The notes under the pieces were generated by a model. It was not told the origin of the DNA. It searched no databases and saw only the letters and a list, made by a program, of their open reading frames with translations. The position numbers and the translations under genes are program-made. From NCBI GenBank assembly GCA_019112785.1, contig DXIQ01000010.1:1-64000 (forward strand): a stretch of 64,000 bases of DNA, written 5' to 3'. Shown piece after piece: positions 45,738 through 54,002 of this stretch. This DNA comes from Candidatus Blautia stercorigallinarum. Lineage in GTDB: Bacteria; Bacillota; Clostridia; Lachnospirales; Lachnospiraceae. The stretch's first letter is position 1. Every line of letters starts with the position of its first letter.

Positions 45738-46742
45738 TTACCGGATCCTGTCCGGGAAACCAACCTTGCGCTGAACCTTTCTCAGTGTTTTATTCGCAAA
45801 ATACTGGGCCTTTTCGGCGTTTTCTTTAATAATAGAATCAATGTATCCCTTATCCTTTTCCAGACGGGCAACTTCCTCCTGGAGAGGTTTCAGAACGCTG
45901 ACTACCGCTTCGCCTACAGCCATTTTCAGCTCGCCGTAGCCTTTGCCTTCAAACTCTTTAACTGCTTCATCGGGGGTTTTTCCCATACATGCGCAGTAAA
46001 TATCGATAAGATTTTTCAGTCCCGGCTGCTCCTCTCTGTAGGCAATGCAGGCTTCTGAATCTGTCACCGCCCGTTTGCATTTTCTCATGATCGTATCCGG
46101 GTCATCCATCAGATAGATGCTTCCATTAGGATTTTCATCGGATTTTGACATCTTTTTGGATGGATCCTGGAGACTCATGATCTTGGCTCCTACCTTGCCG
46201 ATATAAGCCTCGGGCACAGTAAACACATCTCCGTAAAGATTGTTGAAACGGATAGCAATATTCCTGGTCAGTTCCAGGTGCTGCATCTGGTCAATGCCCA
46301 CCGGCACTACATCTGCCTGGTACAGAAGTATGTCCGCCGCCATCAGCACCGGATAAGTGAAAAGGCCTGCGTTAATGTTGTCTGCATGTTTCGCAGCCTT
46401 ATCTTTGAACTGCGTCATACGGTTCAGTTCACCCATATAAGTAAAGCAGTCCAGGATCCAGGCCAGTTCTGCATGGCCGGACACATGAGACTGATAATAA
46501 ATACAGTTTTTCTTGGGATCTAACCCTGCCGCGATATAAAGAGTCAGCAGCGCTCTGGCCCTCTTTCTCAGAGTTGCCGGATCCTGACGGATGGTAATAG
46601 AATGCATGTCCACCACGCTGTAAAAACATTCATAATCATCACTTAAAGTCACCCAGTTTTTCAGGGCGCCCAGATAATTTCCTAAAGTCAGATTTCCTGT
46701 TGCCTGCATGCCGCTGAACAAAACTTTTTTATCCTTTATCAT
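45738..46742 (-). CDS. trpS: Tryptophanyl-tRNA synthetase
   Basis: Class I synthetase of 334 residues with FSGMQATGNLTLGNYLGALKNW (HIGH-like TLGN), YQADVVPVGIDQMQHLELTRNIA and the KMSKS loop in PSKKMSKSDENP. Length and motifs are normal. No T-box leader is seen in the 76 nt upstream of the start. Confidence 0.96.
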   Translation of the reverse strand: MIKDKKVLFSGMQATGNLTLGNYLGALKNWVTLSDDYECFYSVVDMHSITIRQDPATLRKRARALLTLYIAAGLDPKKNCIYYQSHVSGHAELAWILDCFTYMGELNRMTQFKDKAAKHADNINAGLFTYPVLMAADILLYQADVVPVGIDQMQHLELTRNIAIRFNNLYGDVFTVPEAYIGKVGAKIMSLQDPSKKMSKSDENPNGSIYLMDDPDTIMRKCKRAVTDSEACIAYREEQPGLKNLIDIYCACMGKTPDEAVKEFEGKGYGELKMAVGEAVVSVLKPLQEEVARLEKDKGYIDSIIKENAEKAQYFANKTLRKVQRKVGFPDRIR

Positions 46743-46818
46743 AATTTATGTCCTCCACTGCTACGTTTTCCTTAGGAGATATTTTAGCACGTTTCCCTCC
46801 AGGGGGCAACTATGGCTT

Positions 46819-47574
46819 TTATTTCTCCCCTTCCACTAAAAACATAGGCGTAGAGTAATAATTTGCCCGTTCTTCCCGGCTCCAGACTCTCTTCCAGACG
46901 TCCTCTTCTATTTCCACTTTTGAACAATCCAGATCCTCTAAAAGCTCCTTATCCCAGAGAGGACGGTTGATCCGGCTTAAAGGTACTTTTCTGGCAATAT
47001 CCTCCATGGCATCAATATCTGTACAGGTATAATGATCTTCCATATGAAGAGATTCCACCCTCTTCCGGTCCTCTTCGTATTCTTTCCGCTTTTCCTCATC
47101 AAAAAGGTGATGGTACCAGTTAGCATCATAATTCAGAAGCTTTCCGCCTTTTTTCAGCACTCTCAGCCATTCCTGATAAGCTCTGGTAGGATTTTCCAGA
47201 TTCCAGGTCAGATTCCTGGATACCACAGCGTCAAAAGTCTGATCCGGAAAGTCCAGATTCTGAGCATCCATCTGCAGCCACTGGATTTTCTCTGCCAGCT
47301 CTCCCGCATTATGCCGGGCTTCTTTCAGCATTTCCTCCGTATAATCCACTGCCGTTACCTGATAGCCGGCCTGGGTCAGGATAATAGCGAAAAACCCCGG
47401 CCCTGTGCCGATATCCAGGATTTTCACATCTTCCGGCTTTTTATCAGGAAGATGTTCTCTCAGATTTCCCAGCCAGATCTGCCTCTGCTGTGTGGCCAGT
47501 TCTCCCTGATTTACCTGGGAATATCCCTCTGCTCTCTTTGTCCAGTATTCTTCTATCTGATTCAATAATTCCAT
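46819..47574 (-). CDS. Class I SAM-dependent methyltransferase
   Basis: Cytoplasmic methyltransferase of 251 residues. Motif I is VKILDIGTGPGFFAIIL, post-I is VTAVDYTEEML, then QMDAQNLDFPDQTFDAVVSRNLTW and LRVLKKGGKLLNYDANWY. It is of the Methyltransf_11 type; the substrate is unknown. It is divergent from luxS, with a putative promoter TTGTGA-18-TATACT just upstream. Confidence 0.85.
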   Translation of the reverse strand: MELLNQIEEYWTKRAEGYSQVNQGELATQQRQIWLGNLREHLPDKKPEDVKILDIGTGPGFFAIILTQAGYQVTAVDYTEEMLKEARHNAGELAEKIQWLQMDAQNLDFPDQTFDAVVSRNLTWNLENPTRAYQEWLRVLKKGGKLLNYDANWYHHLFDEEKRKEYEEDRKRVESLHMEDHYTCTDIDAMEDIARKVPLSRINRPLWDKELLEDLDCSKVEIEEDVWKRVWSREERANYYSTPMFLVEGEK

Positions 47575-47706
47575 ATTTCTCTTTTCCTTCCCTGTATGTC
47601 AGATTTTCTCTGGGATCAGTCGATAGTATATCATGGATTTCTTTTTTCTCACAAGCCCCCCGAGGGGTTATAAAAACCTGCCAGGTTATGACCCGCGGAG
47701 GAAGCT

Positions 47707-47735
47707 TTGACATTCTGCTATTCAGCGTCTATAAT
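47707..47735 (+). promoter_or_regulatory. luxS promoter
   Basis: TTGACA (47707-47712) and TATAAT (47730-47735) are 17 nt apart, an almost perfect sigma-A promoter. Confidence 0.85.
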
Positions 47736-47793
47736 AATGGATATATCCAGGCTTGTCTGCCTGTTGTCAAATAATGAGAAAGGACTGAATAAA

Positions 47794-48273
47794 ATGGAAA
47801 AAATCGCAAGCTTTACCATTGACCATATCAAATTAAAACCAGGTGTCTATGTATCCCGGAAAGATCATGTAGGGGCCGAGACTATTACCACTTTCGACCT
47901 GCGCATGACTTCCCCTAATGACGAACCTGTTATGAATACTGCAGAAGTCCACACTATTGAACATCTGGGAGCAACTTTCTTAAGAAATCATCCTGTTTTC
48001 GGTTCCAAAACCGTTTACTTCGGCCCCATGGGCTGCCGCACCGGATTTTATCTCCTGCTGGCAGGAGACTACGAGTCAAAAGATATCGTAGATCTGGTAA
48101 AAGAAATGTTTGTATTCATCCGGGATTTTAAAGGGGAAGTACCCGGCGCCTCTCCCAAAGACTGCGGCAACTACCTGGATATGAATCTGGGAATGGCTAA
48201 TTATCTGGCGAAAAAATATCTGGATGAGGTCCTGACAGATATTTCTGAAGACCGGCTGGTATATCCGGAGTAA
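47794..48273 (+). CDS. luxS: S-ribosylhomocysteine lyase
   Basis: Cleaves S-ribosylhomocysteine to homocysteine and the AI-2 precursor DPD. It is 159 residues. The metal site HTIEH lies in EVHTIEHLGATF and the third ligand Cys in GPMGCRTGFYLLL. The ATG at 47794 follows GAAAGGA; an in-frame upstream ATG lies within the promoter region. It stands alone, and the usual partner pfs is not in this window. Confidence 0.96.
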   Translation: MEKIASFTIDHIKLKPGVYVSRKDHVGAETITTFDLRMTSPNDEPVMNTAEVHTIEHLGATFLRNHPVFGSKTVYFGPMGCRTGFYLLLAGDYESKDIVDLVKEMFVFIRDFKGEVPGASPKDCGNYLDMNLGMANYLAKKYLDEVLTDISEDRLVYPE

Positions 48274-48292
48274 AATCTGCAAGGCAGAATGC

Positions 48293-48361
48293 AGGAGCTG
48301 ACACATGAAACAGATGTGATGAATCTCTATAGATTCTGATCCATGTGGCAGCTCCTTTTTT
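48293..48361 (+). terminator. luxS terminator
   Basis: AGGAGCTGACACATG pairs with CATGTGGCAGCTCCT (one internal mismatch), followed by TTTTTT. Confidence 0.85.
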
Positions 48362-48406
48362 GTGTAGTAATGCCGGCAGATACTGAAGGCATCTTTACCG
48401 GATCTT

Positions 48407-49750
48407 CTACAGTTCTTCTCCTGACAGGAGATTTCTCTCACCTTTCAAAAGTTCTCTGTTTGCTCCGGCAGCAGCGGCCGCCGCCGCAACTATATGGCTG
48501 ATGAGTACGGCGGTCCAGATTCCATTAAGACCCAGTCCTATATTAGATAAGGCCCATGCAAAAGGCATACGGATGATCAGATAATATAAAACCATACAGA
48601 AGAGACTTTTCGCCGGCCTCCCCATTCCGTTCAGACTTCCCAGAAAACAATTTGTCACCGTATTCAGCACATACCCTACGCTGACGATCCGGAAATATCC
48701 CCGGACAATGGCAGCGGCGGCATCGCTGTCCACAAAGAGTCCGGACAAAGGTTCCGCGAACCAGATCACCAGAACAGAAAGGACAAGAAGGACCGCTCCT
48801 CCATACAGCAGTGCCAGTTTCATATACTCTTTTGCCCGGTCATATCTTCTTCCGCCTATACATTGTCCCACGATACTGGTCAGAGCCATATTCAGAGCCA
48901 TAGCCGGATAGAAAAGAATGATTTCCAGTTTTCCTGTGATCCCGTAGGCAGCCAGGGCAGAAATACCGTAGCCTGTGACCAGGGCCGTGAGGAAGCTGGT
49001 GCTGATGGCAGGAATACTCTGCTGAAAGGCAGAAGGGAGCCCTTTTTTGATCAGAGGAAGAATCAGATTTTTGTCAAAATAGGTAAATCTCAGTACAAAA
49101 AATCTTTTCTTATACAGATAGCAAAGCATAAAGACCAGACACAGCGTCTGGGACAGAACGGTAGCCACAGCAGCGCCCTGAAATCCCATAAAATGTATAA
49201 ACACAGGGTCCAGGATACCATTCAGCAGTGTACAGATCAGCATAGCGATCACCTGAAATACACTGTTTCCAAAGCTTCTCAGCACAGCGGTAAAATAGCA
49301 GTAGAGATACACAGCCAAATACCCTATAAGATAAACCGCCAGATACTCCCAGGCAGATTTCATCACTTCTTCCGGCGTGTTCAGCAGGATAAGGACAGGC
49401 CTCAGAAAAATTTCCAGGATCACCGTCACCCCCAGTGAAAATACAACTGCCATTACCAGAGAGGTCATAATAAGCCTTTCTGTTTTTTCCTTTTCATTTG
49501 CCCCTATGGCCTGGGACAATAAAATAGCCACGCCGTTTCCCATCCCCATAGCTACCGCATTCAGGATCAATATGATCGGAGTAGAATTGGTCAACGCCGC
49601 GTAGGCAGTTTCTCCCAGAAGATTGCCGATCCACAGACTGTCCACAAGATTATAAGCCATATTCAGGAACATTGCCGCCATCAAAGGCAGGACCATAAGT
49701 CCTAAAGATTTTTTCGTATTGCCGTTTATAAAGTCGATTTTTGTGTCCAT
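48407..49750 (-). CDS. MATE-family efflux transporter
   Basis: Cation-coupled multidrug exporter of 447 residues with 12 hydrophobic segments. The start reads KKSLGLMVLPLMAAMFLNMAYNLVDSLWIG, with TNSTPIILILNAVAMGMGNGVAILLSQAIG and FQQSIPAISTSFLTALVTGYG in the two halves. It follows the TetR gene, and a copy of the TetR-gene palindrome lies in its leader at 49775-49787. Confidence 0.9.
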   Translation of the reverse strand: MDTKIDFINGNTKKSLGLMVLPLMAAMFLNMAYNLVDSLWIGNLLGETAYAALTNSTPIILILNAVAMGMGNGVAILLSQAIGANEKEKTERLIMTSLVMAVVFSLGVTVILEIFLRPVLILLNTPEEVMKSAWEYLAVYLIGYLAVYLYCYFTAVLRSFGNSVFQVIAMLICTLLNGILDPVFIHFMGFQGAAVATVLSQTLCLVFMLCYLYKKRFFVLRFTYFDKNLILPLIKKGLPSAFQQSIPAISTSFLTALVTGYGISALAAYGITGKLEIILFYPAMALNMALTSIVGQCIGGRRYDRAKEYMKLALLYGGAVLLVLSVLVIWFAEPLSGLFVDSDAAAAIVRGYFRIVSVGYVLNTVTNCFLGSLNGMGRPAKSLFCMVLYYLIIRMPFAWALSNIGLGLNGIWTAVLISHIVAAAAAAAGANRELLKGERNLLSGEEL

Positions 49751-49774
49751 ATTTTCCTCCTTTTAATAAATGAA

Positions 49775-49787
49775 TGAATATTATTCA
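49775..49787. promoter_or_regulatory. TetR-type operator, MATE-proximal copy
   Basis: TGAATATTATTCA is a perfect palindrome around a central base, 25 nt upstream of the MATE start. The same sequence recurs at 50486-50498 before the TetR gene. Confidence 0.65.
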
Positions 49788-49849
49788 TCTAATGCTCTTA
49801 AAAAAGGACTGCTGCCTGAAATATATTGCAACAGCCTCTAAAATACAGG

Positions 49850-50428
49850 TTACGCAAAACTTTTGATCAGATCCAGCAAAAATCTGCGGATACGTTCTGT
49901 CCGCTCCCGGGCAGGCACCTCCTGATCCAGCAGGATCCCAAGCTGCCCATATACACAAAAGGAAGCCGCCGTCTCCGGATCTTCTATATGGATCTCTCCT
50001 CTTGCCCCGGCTTCCGTCAGCAGCTTTTCCACTATGGGCTGGAGCTTCCCGCAGATTTTCAGGGACAACTGGTTGTGAAACTTTGTATTGCCAGATTCGT
50101 GACATAACTTCTGGGCATAGCTGTCCTCTTCTTCTATCTCTAAAAAGATGGGCATCTGCCGGATCAGTTCTGTCAGCGGTTTATGAGGATCCAGAATACT
50201 GGAGATACGGTCTACCTGCCTCTGGGCATATTGGTCAAGGGCTGTATCAAAAAGCTCTTCCTTAGATGAAAAATAGCGATAACATAACCCCTGAGCCACA
50301 TGCATTTCCCTGGCAATATCCGAAATAGATGTTTTTTCATATCCTTTTTCATAGAATACTTTCAGAGCTGTATCGATAATTTCCTGGCGCCTTTCTTCCG
50401 GAGCCTTTGTAATTCTGGTCATCTTCAC
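49850..50428 (-). CDS. TetR/AcrR-family transcriptional regulator
   Basis: Regulator of 192 residues. The N-terminal helix-turn-helix reads ALKVFYEKGYEKTSISDIAREMHVAQGLCYRYFSSKEEL; the C-terminal ligand domain is divergent. The start is a GTG at 50428 close to GAGGTG, or ATG at 50422. It probably represses itself and the downstream MATE gene through the two matching palindromes; a ligand exported by the MATE pump would relieve it. Confidence 0.88.
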   Translation of the reverse strand: MKMTRITKAPEERRQEIIDTALKVFYEKGYEKTSISDIAREMHVAQGLCYRYFSSKEELFDTALDQYAQRQVDRISSILDPHKPLTELIRQMPIFLEIEEEDSYAQKLCHESGNTKFHNQLSLKICGKLQPIVEKLLTEAGARGEIHIEDPETAASFCVYGQLGILLDQEVPARERTERIRRFLLDLIKSFA

Positions 50429-50457
50429 TGTTCACCTCTTTTCTCCCTTTACCCTCA

Positions 50458-50487
50458 GTGTACCACTTTTTACTTTTTCCGTCAATG
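50458..50487 (-). promoter_or_regulatory. TetR promoter
   Basis: On the minus strand TTGACG and TACACT are 17 nt apart. The -35 box overlaps the operator at 50484-50500. Confidence 0.6.
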
Positions 50488-50500
50488 AATATTATTCATT
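50484..50500. promoter_or_regulatory. TetR-type operator, TetR-proximal copy
   Basis: AATGAATATTATTCATT is a 17-bp perfect palindrome around one central base, overlapping the -35 box of the TetR promoter and the stop codon of the upstream gene. Confidence 0.7.
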
Positions 50501-51793
50501 CATTCTTTTTATATCCCAGTCTTCCAGTTCTCCGGGATCCTGGACCTCATAGAAAAATACTTCTTCTAAATGTTTTTTCAGGACCTTTTTTCCTCCTGTA
50601 TCCCCTTGAAGCGTCATCAGATCCGGCACGAAACACTCATGAAAGATCACCGGATTTCCCGGTGTTTTCCGGTAAGACATACAGCCGATCTTCTTTCCAC
50701 TGTCTTCGAAATCCACAAGAAAGTTTTCCACGGTCTCTTTCCGGAGGAAAGGCTGGTCTGCCACAAAAAACATATAATAATCCTCAGAATCCCGATCCTT
50801 AAGCCTTACGGCCTCCTCCAGGCCGATCTGAAGAGAAGAGGAAATTCCCCTTTCGCTGTGGAGATTTTTCACTCCGGGTATTCCCTGTCTTGCGGCTTCT
50901 GTCAGGATCTCTTCATACTGACTGACTACCACCAGAGAATCCGCCAGACCTTCTTTCTGTATTTCCTTCAGCCTTTCCATGGTCCACAGATACATAGGCC
51001 TTCCCTTAATGGGATACAGCAGTTTATTTTCTCCGAATCTTCTGGAAAAGCCAGCCGCCAGAAGGATCATGCGGATACGTTTTTCTCTCTCCTCCCTGGA
51101 ATGAAGGAACACCGGGACTGACATCTGCGCTTCTATGGCAGCTCTCACTTTTTCCGGTTCTTCCAGAAGCTCCTGCTGATTCAGGATCACTGCAAATTTT
51201 CTCCCCGGGTATTGCTTTTTTAACGGTTCCACATAGCCCTTTTCCAGCAGTTTAGCCAGTGTCTCCGCGGTAAGGATCCTGTTTTGCGGGCCAAGGATCT
51301 TCTTGGCATACTCCAGCCTGTGACAGACCTGATCCAGGGGCCTGCCAAGAGCCGAAGCTCCTGCCAGGATCAGGATATGAGTGGTATCCTCCCTGATCAC
51401 CGGTTCGTTTTTTCCCGGCACTTTTACCGGAAATTTTCTGGAACCGTCCGCTTCTACGAGAACCGCCTGAGCCTTGAAAACTGCCTGAATATATACCTCC
51501 TCCGAAAGCCCCCGGATCTTCTGGGGCGTCTCACTGCCGGAACCAGCGATCACCACACCCGGAGTCTCCAGGGCCTTTCTGATGTTTTCTGCCGGCTGGT
51601 CGATCCAACCGGTTCGTCCCAGGATCTTTGGCTCCTCCATATGAACGGTGGTGGTGATCAGCACGCTTTTTCCCCTGGCCGCCCATTCATCTGCCAGTTC
51701 CAGGATACAGGAAGTCTTCCCTCCGGCTCCCACAAAGAAGATCACTGGTTTTTCTGGTCTTCCCAGCTTTTCTATGATCTGATACAATTTCAT
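50492..51793 (-). CDS. YqeC fused to MocA-type molybdenum cofactor nucleotidyltransferase
   Basis: A 433-residue two-domain protein. Residues 1-230 resemble YqeC, the putative accessory protein of selenium-dependent molybdenum hydroxylases, with the P-loop-like VGAGGKTSCILELA near residue 20-33. Residues 240-433 are a MobA/MocA-like nucleotidyltransferase with ILLAAGFSRRFGENKLLYPIKG, VSQYEEIL and FVADQPFL. MocA proteins add CMP to molybdopterin. In most genomes these are separate genes, so this is a fusion. It overlaps yqeB by 4 nt. Confidence 0.85.
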   Translation of the reverse strand: MKLYQIIEKLGRPEKPVIFFVGAGGKTSCILELADEWAARGKSVLITTTVHMEEPKILGRTGWIDQPAENIRKALETPGVVIAGSGSETPQKIRGLSEEVYIQAVFKAQAVLVEADGSRKFPVKVPGKNEPVIREDTTHILILAGASALGRPLDQVCHRLEYAKKILGPQNRILTAETLAKLLEKGYVEPLKKQYPGRKFAVILNQQELLEEPEKVRAAIEAQMSVPVFLHSREEREKRIRMILLAAGFSRRFGENKLLYPIKGRPMYLWTMERLKEIQKEGLADSLVVVSQYEEILTEAARQGIPGVKNLHSERGISSSLQIGLEEAVRLKDRDSEDYYMFFVADQPFLRKETVENFLVDFEDSGKKIGCMSYRKTPGNPVIFHECFVPDLMTLQGDTGGKKVLKKHLEEVFFYEVQDPGELEDWDIKRMNE

Positions 51794-52605
51794 CTTTCCA
51801 GCACACCCTTTTCATAGGCGCTGACCAGTTCCAGAACGCTGCCTGCGATACATCTGGCTTTATCCGATATCAGAGCACAGTGAGCCTGGGACTCTTTTCT
51901 GGGATCCACATCCGCGATCTTGAAATGTTCCGTCACCGGGTATCCCTCCTGGATAATTCCTCTTAAGACGCCGGAAATCTCCGTGTAAACAGAGGCAGGT
52001 TCTCCTTCCCTTTCTACCCAGCCGATCCGGCTGCCTTTTTCCACCCAGTCTCCGATTTCTTTTTCCTGATGAAAGATTCCCGGACAGGGAGAATGGATCA
52101 CTCTTTCTTTTCCGTAGCCGCCGATCACCCCGGGAACTCCTGTATTTGGAATAGCCGCCCCCTGAGAGATGATCCTCCCCAGATAATGTCCTCTCTTGGT
52201 CTCGATCACATAATCTACATCTTCCCCTGCTGTAAAACCGGGGCCCAGAGCTATAGTCAGCTCCGCCATATCTTTTCTGGTCCCCAGATTCTTCTTAGCC
52301 AGAATCCCGTCTACCAGAATATCCGGATGATACTTTTCCAGACATTTTCCCTGGGGATCCACAATAAGCTGCGGATGGTTCCATGAAACCTGCTCCAGAG
52401 CCTGTTCAAAACTTTCCGCCAGGCTGCAGGTCATTCCTTCCACTTCCATAGTCCCTTCATAAACAGCCTGGCAAAAGGATACCAGACGACGGATGGCCGA
52501 AGGCTGTTCACATTCCAGGATGATCACCGGATAACCGCTTTTGCAAAGTCTGTGTATGGTGGCTGTAGCCAGATCACCGCCGCCTCTTACAATAATAGGC
52601 TTCAT
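51790..52605 (-). CDS. yqeB: EF2563-family selenium-dependent molybdenum hydroxylase protein (YqeB)
   Basis: Protein of 271 residues of the YqeB/EF2563 family, found with selenium-dependent molybdenum hydroxylase genes. It begins IIVRGGGDLATATIHRLCKSGYPVIILE, a Rossmann-like start, and contains VDGILAKKN, ALGPGFTAG and ETKRGHYLGR. The biochemical role is not established. It is coupled to yqeC-mocA. Confidence 0.88.
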   Translation of the reverse strand: MKPIIVRGGGDLATATIHRLCKSGYPVIILECEQPSAIRRLVSFCQAVYEGTMEVEGMTCSLAESFEQALEQVSWNHPQLIVDPQGKCLEKYHPDILVDGILAKKNLGTRKDMAELTIALGPGFTAGEDVDYVIETKRGHYLGRIISQGAAIPNTGVPGVIGGYGKERVIHSPCPGIFHQEKEIGDWVEKGSRIGWVEREGEPASVYTEISGVLRGIIQEGYPVTEHFKIADVDPRKESQAHCALISDKARCIAGSVLELVSAYEKGVLER

Positions 52606-52624
52606 ATATCTCTCCTCTTGGATC

Positions 52625-53242
52625 TTATGGTTTGATGATAAGATCAGCTTTAGACTGGGTTTCTACGATCACGTACATATTCACAATAGTTCCCACTGCC
52701 AGCTTCTCCTTCATCTTATAAAAGTCCAGACAGGTGCCGCAGGTGCAGATCTTAGTCCCTTCTTTTTCCAGGGTCTTCAGATCTTCCAAGACCGGTGAGC
52801 CTTCACAGGTAAGAAATGCCCCCTTGTTATAAAATAAAACCGTATCCGGCAGCTTTTCCAGCTGGGTCAGGGAATATATAAATCCTTTGATCAGGATCTG
52901 TCCAAGTTCCGGATCTCCATCTCCCATTTTATCAGAGGAGATCACCACTACCGTATTCTTCTGCCCCTGAGGCACACAGGAAATATATTCCGGTTCTTTT
53001 TCTTCCTGGGAAGTGCCCTCTTTTTTCACAGTGATCTTTACTTCATAATGCTTGTCCCCCAGTTTTGTCATCTCATAATCTGCCTCCTGAGAATTGGCCA
53101 GCTTTCTGAGATTTTCCGTTGCCACTTCATTATCTACCTGAACGATGATCACATCTCCCGGCTGACTTTGATCCATTTCCTTTTTTGCAAGTATTACAGG
53201 TTTCGGGCAGGTCATGCCCATAGCGTCTACTGTTTTTTCCAT
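52625..53242 (-). CDS. yedF: Selenium metabolism protein YedF
   Basis: Sulfurtransferase-like protein of 205 residues. An N-terminal TusA domain has the reactive Cys in MGMTCPKPVILAKK. It is followed by a DsrE-like C-terminal domain with YNKGAFLTCEGSPVLEDL and GTKICTCGTCLDFY. It is thought to act in selenium donor transfer. AAAAGGAG precedes the ATG. Confidence 0.9.
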   Translation of the reverse strand: MEKTVDAMGMTCPKPVILAKKEMDQSQPGDVIIVQVDNEVATENLRKLANSQEADYEMTKLGDKHYEVKITVKKEGTSQEEKEPEYISCVPQGQKNTVVVISSDKMGDGDPELGQILIKGFIYSLTQLEKLPDTVLFYNKGAFLTCEGSPVLEDLKTLEKEGTKICTCGTCLDFYKMKEKLAVGTIVNMYVIVETQSKADLIIKP

Positions 53243-53311
53243 GTTTTTTCTCCTTTTCAGTTCTTTCTATTCCCCAGGCGGTCAGCCGAGGCGCCATACA
53301 TATACCTTCGG

Positions 53312-53554
53312 CTATTGATACAGATATACCCGATGGATTCCTTCTGCCTGGATCCCGCCATCGTTGATCACCTGGCGGATCCGCTCTTCTTCCTCCGGCT
53401 CCGTACACCAGGCAATGCCGCATTCTGCGGATATTTCGCTTGGAAGAGGGATGATCCGGCCGGGTATCCGGTTTTTCTGACAGTATTTCTCCGCTGCCAT
53501 AGCCTGGGTAGTTGTCAGAAAGGAAACCACCAGCTTTTCTTTTTTCTCTCTCAT
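53312..53554 (-). CDS. DUF3343 protein (putative Se/S carrier)
   Basis: Small protein of 80 residues with LVVSFLTTTQAMAAEKYCQKNRIPGRIIPLP, the conserved SAECGIAWCTEPEE with two Cys, and a C-terminal VYLYQ. DUF3343 proteins occur beside YedF and are proposed selenium or sulfur carriers. GAGG precedes the ATG. It is first in the DUF3343-yedF-yqeB-yqeC/mocA run. Confidence 0.85.
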   Translation of the reverse strand: MREKKEKLVVSFLTTTQAMAAEKYCQKNRIPGRIIPLPSEISAECGIAWCTEPEEEERIRQVINDGGIQAEGIHRVYLYQ

Positions 53555-53656
53555 TGATTTTCCTCAATATCTGATATTGTATTTTTCTTTTACTATGATA
53601 GCAAAACCTGGATAAAAATCAAGCTGGACATTTTTTCAAAAAAACAAAAAAATATG

Positions 53657-53685
53657 TTGACAGAGATATCTCTTTTTGATAGAAT
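53657..53685 (+). promoter_or_regulatory. tRNA-Thr promoter
   Basis: TTGACA (53657-53662) and TAGAAT (53680-53685) are 17 nt apart. Confidence 0.8.
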
Positions 53686-53715
53686 ACATAACTGTGATAC
53701 GCAACAGCACAGTTT

Positions 53716-53788
53716 GCTGCCTTGGCTCAGTCGGTAGAGCGTCGCCTTGGTAAGGCGGAGGTCGGCGGTTCAAGTCCGCTAGGCAGCT
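53716..53788 (+). tRNA. tRNA-Thr (anticodon GGT)
   Basis: A 73-nt cloverleaf with perfect acceptor GCTGCCT/AGGCAGC. The anticodon loop TTGGTAA holds GGT (codons ACC/ACU). The D arm has GGCTCAGTCGGTAGAGC and the T arm GGCGG-TTCAAGT-CCGCT. CCA is not encoded. Confidence 0.95.
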
Positions 53789-53794
53789 CTGATA

Positions 53795-53826
53795 AGAACC
53801 CTTGGAATTCCAAGGGTTCTTTTTTT
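53795..53826 (+). terminator. Terminator after tRNA-Thr
   Basis: AGAACCCTTGG and CCAAGGGTTCT pair perfectly around AATT, followed by a T run. Confidence 0.92.
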
Positions 53827-53851
53827 CATATCTGCCGGAAAACTATAGTTC

Positions 53852-53889
53852 TGCCAATCCAAACCCCAGTGATACGGCGCAGATTGGCA
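53852..53889. other. Small hairpin in the tRNA-Thr to scrB gap
   Basis: TGCCAATC (53852-53859) pairs with GATTGGCA (53882-53889). Nothing else is recognisable between the tRNA terminator and the scr terminator. Confidence 0.35.
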
Positions 53890-53936
53890 AAAGCCGCTTC
53901 TAAACCACCAACGAATACAGTAAATTGATCCTGTAA

Positions 53937-53989
53937 CAAAAAGAGACTACCCTATACAGATCCCGGATCTTAAGGAATAGTCTCTTTTT
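53937..53989. terminator. Terminator of the sucrose operon
   Basis: AAAGAGACTA pairs with TAGTCTCTTT (53978-53987); T runs flank it in both directions. Confidence 0.8.
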
Positions 53990-54002
53990 CTTCAATTTAC
54001 TT

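Noticed and set aside
47575..47793. SAM or SAH riboswitch before luxS
   Set aside because: The short GC-rich hairpins lie upstream of the mapped-looking promoter, so they would not be in the luxS transcript.
53722..53928. A 68-codon frame on the plus strand
   Set aside because: It is a translation of tRNA-Thr and its terminator.
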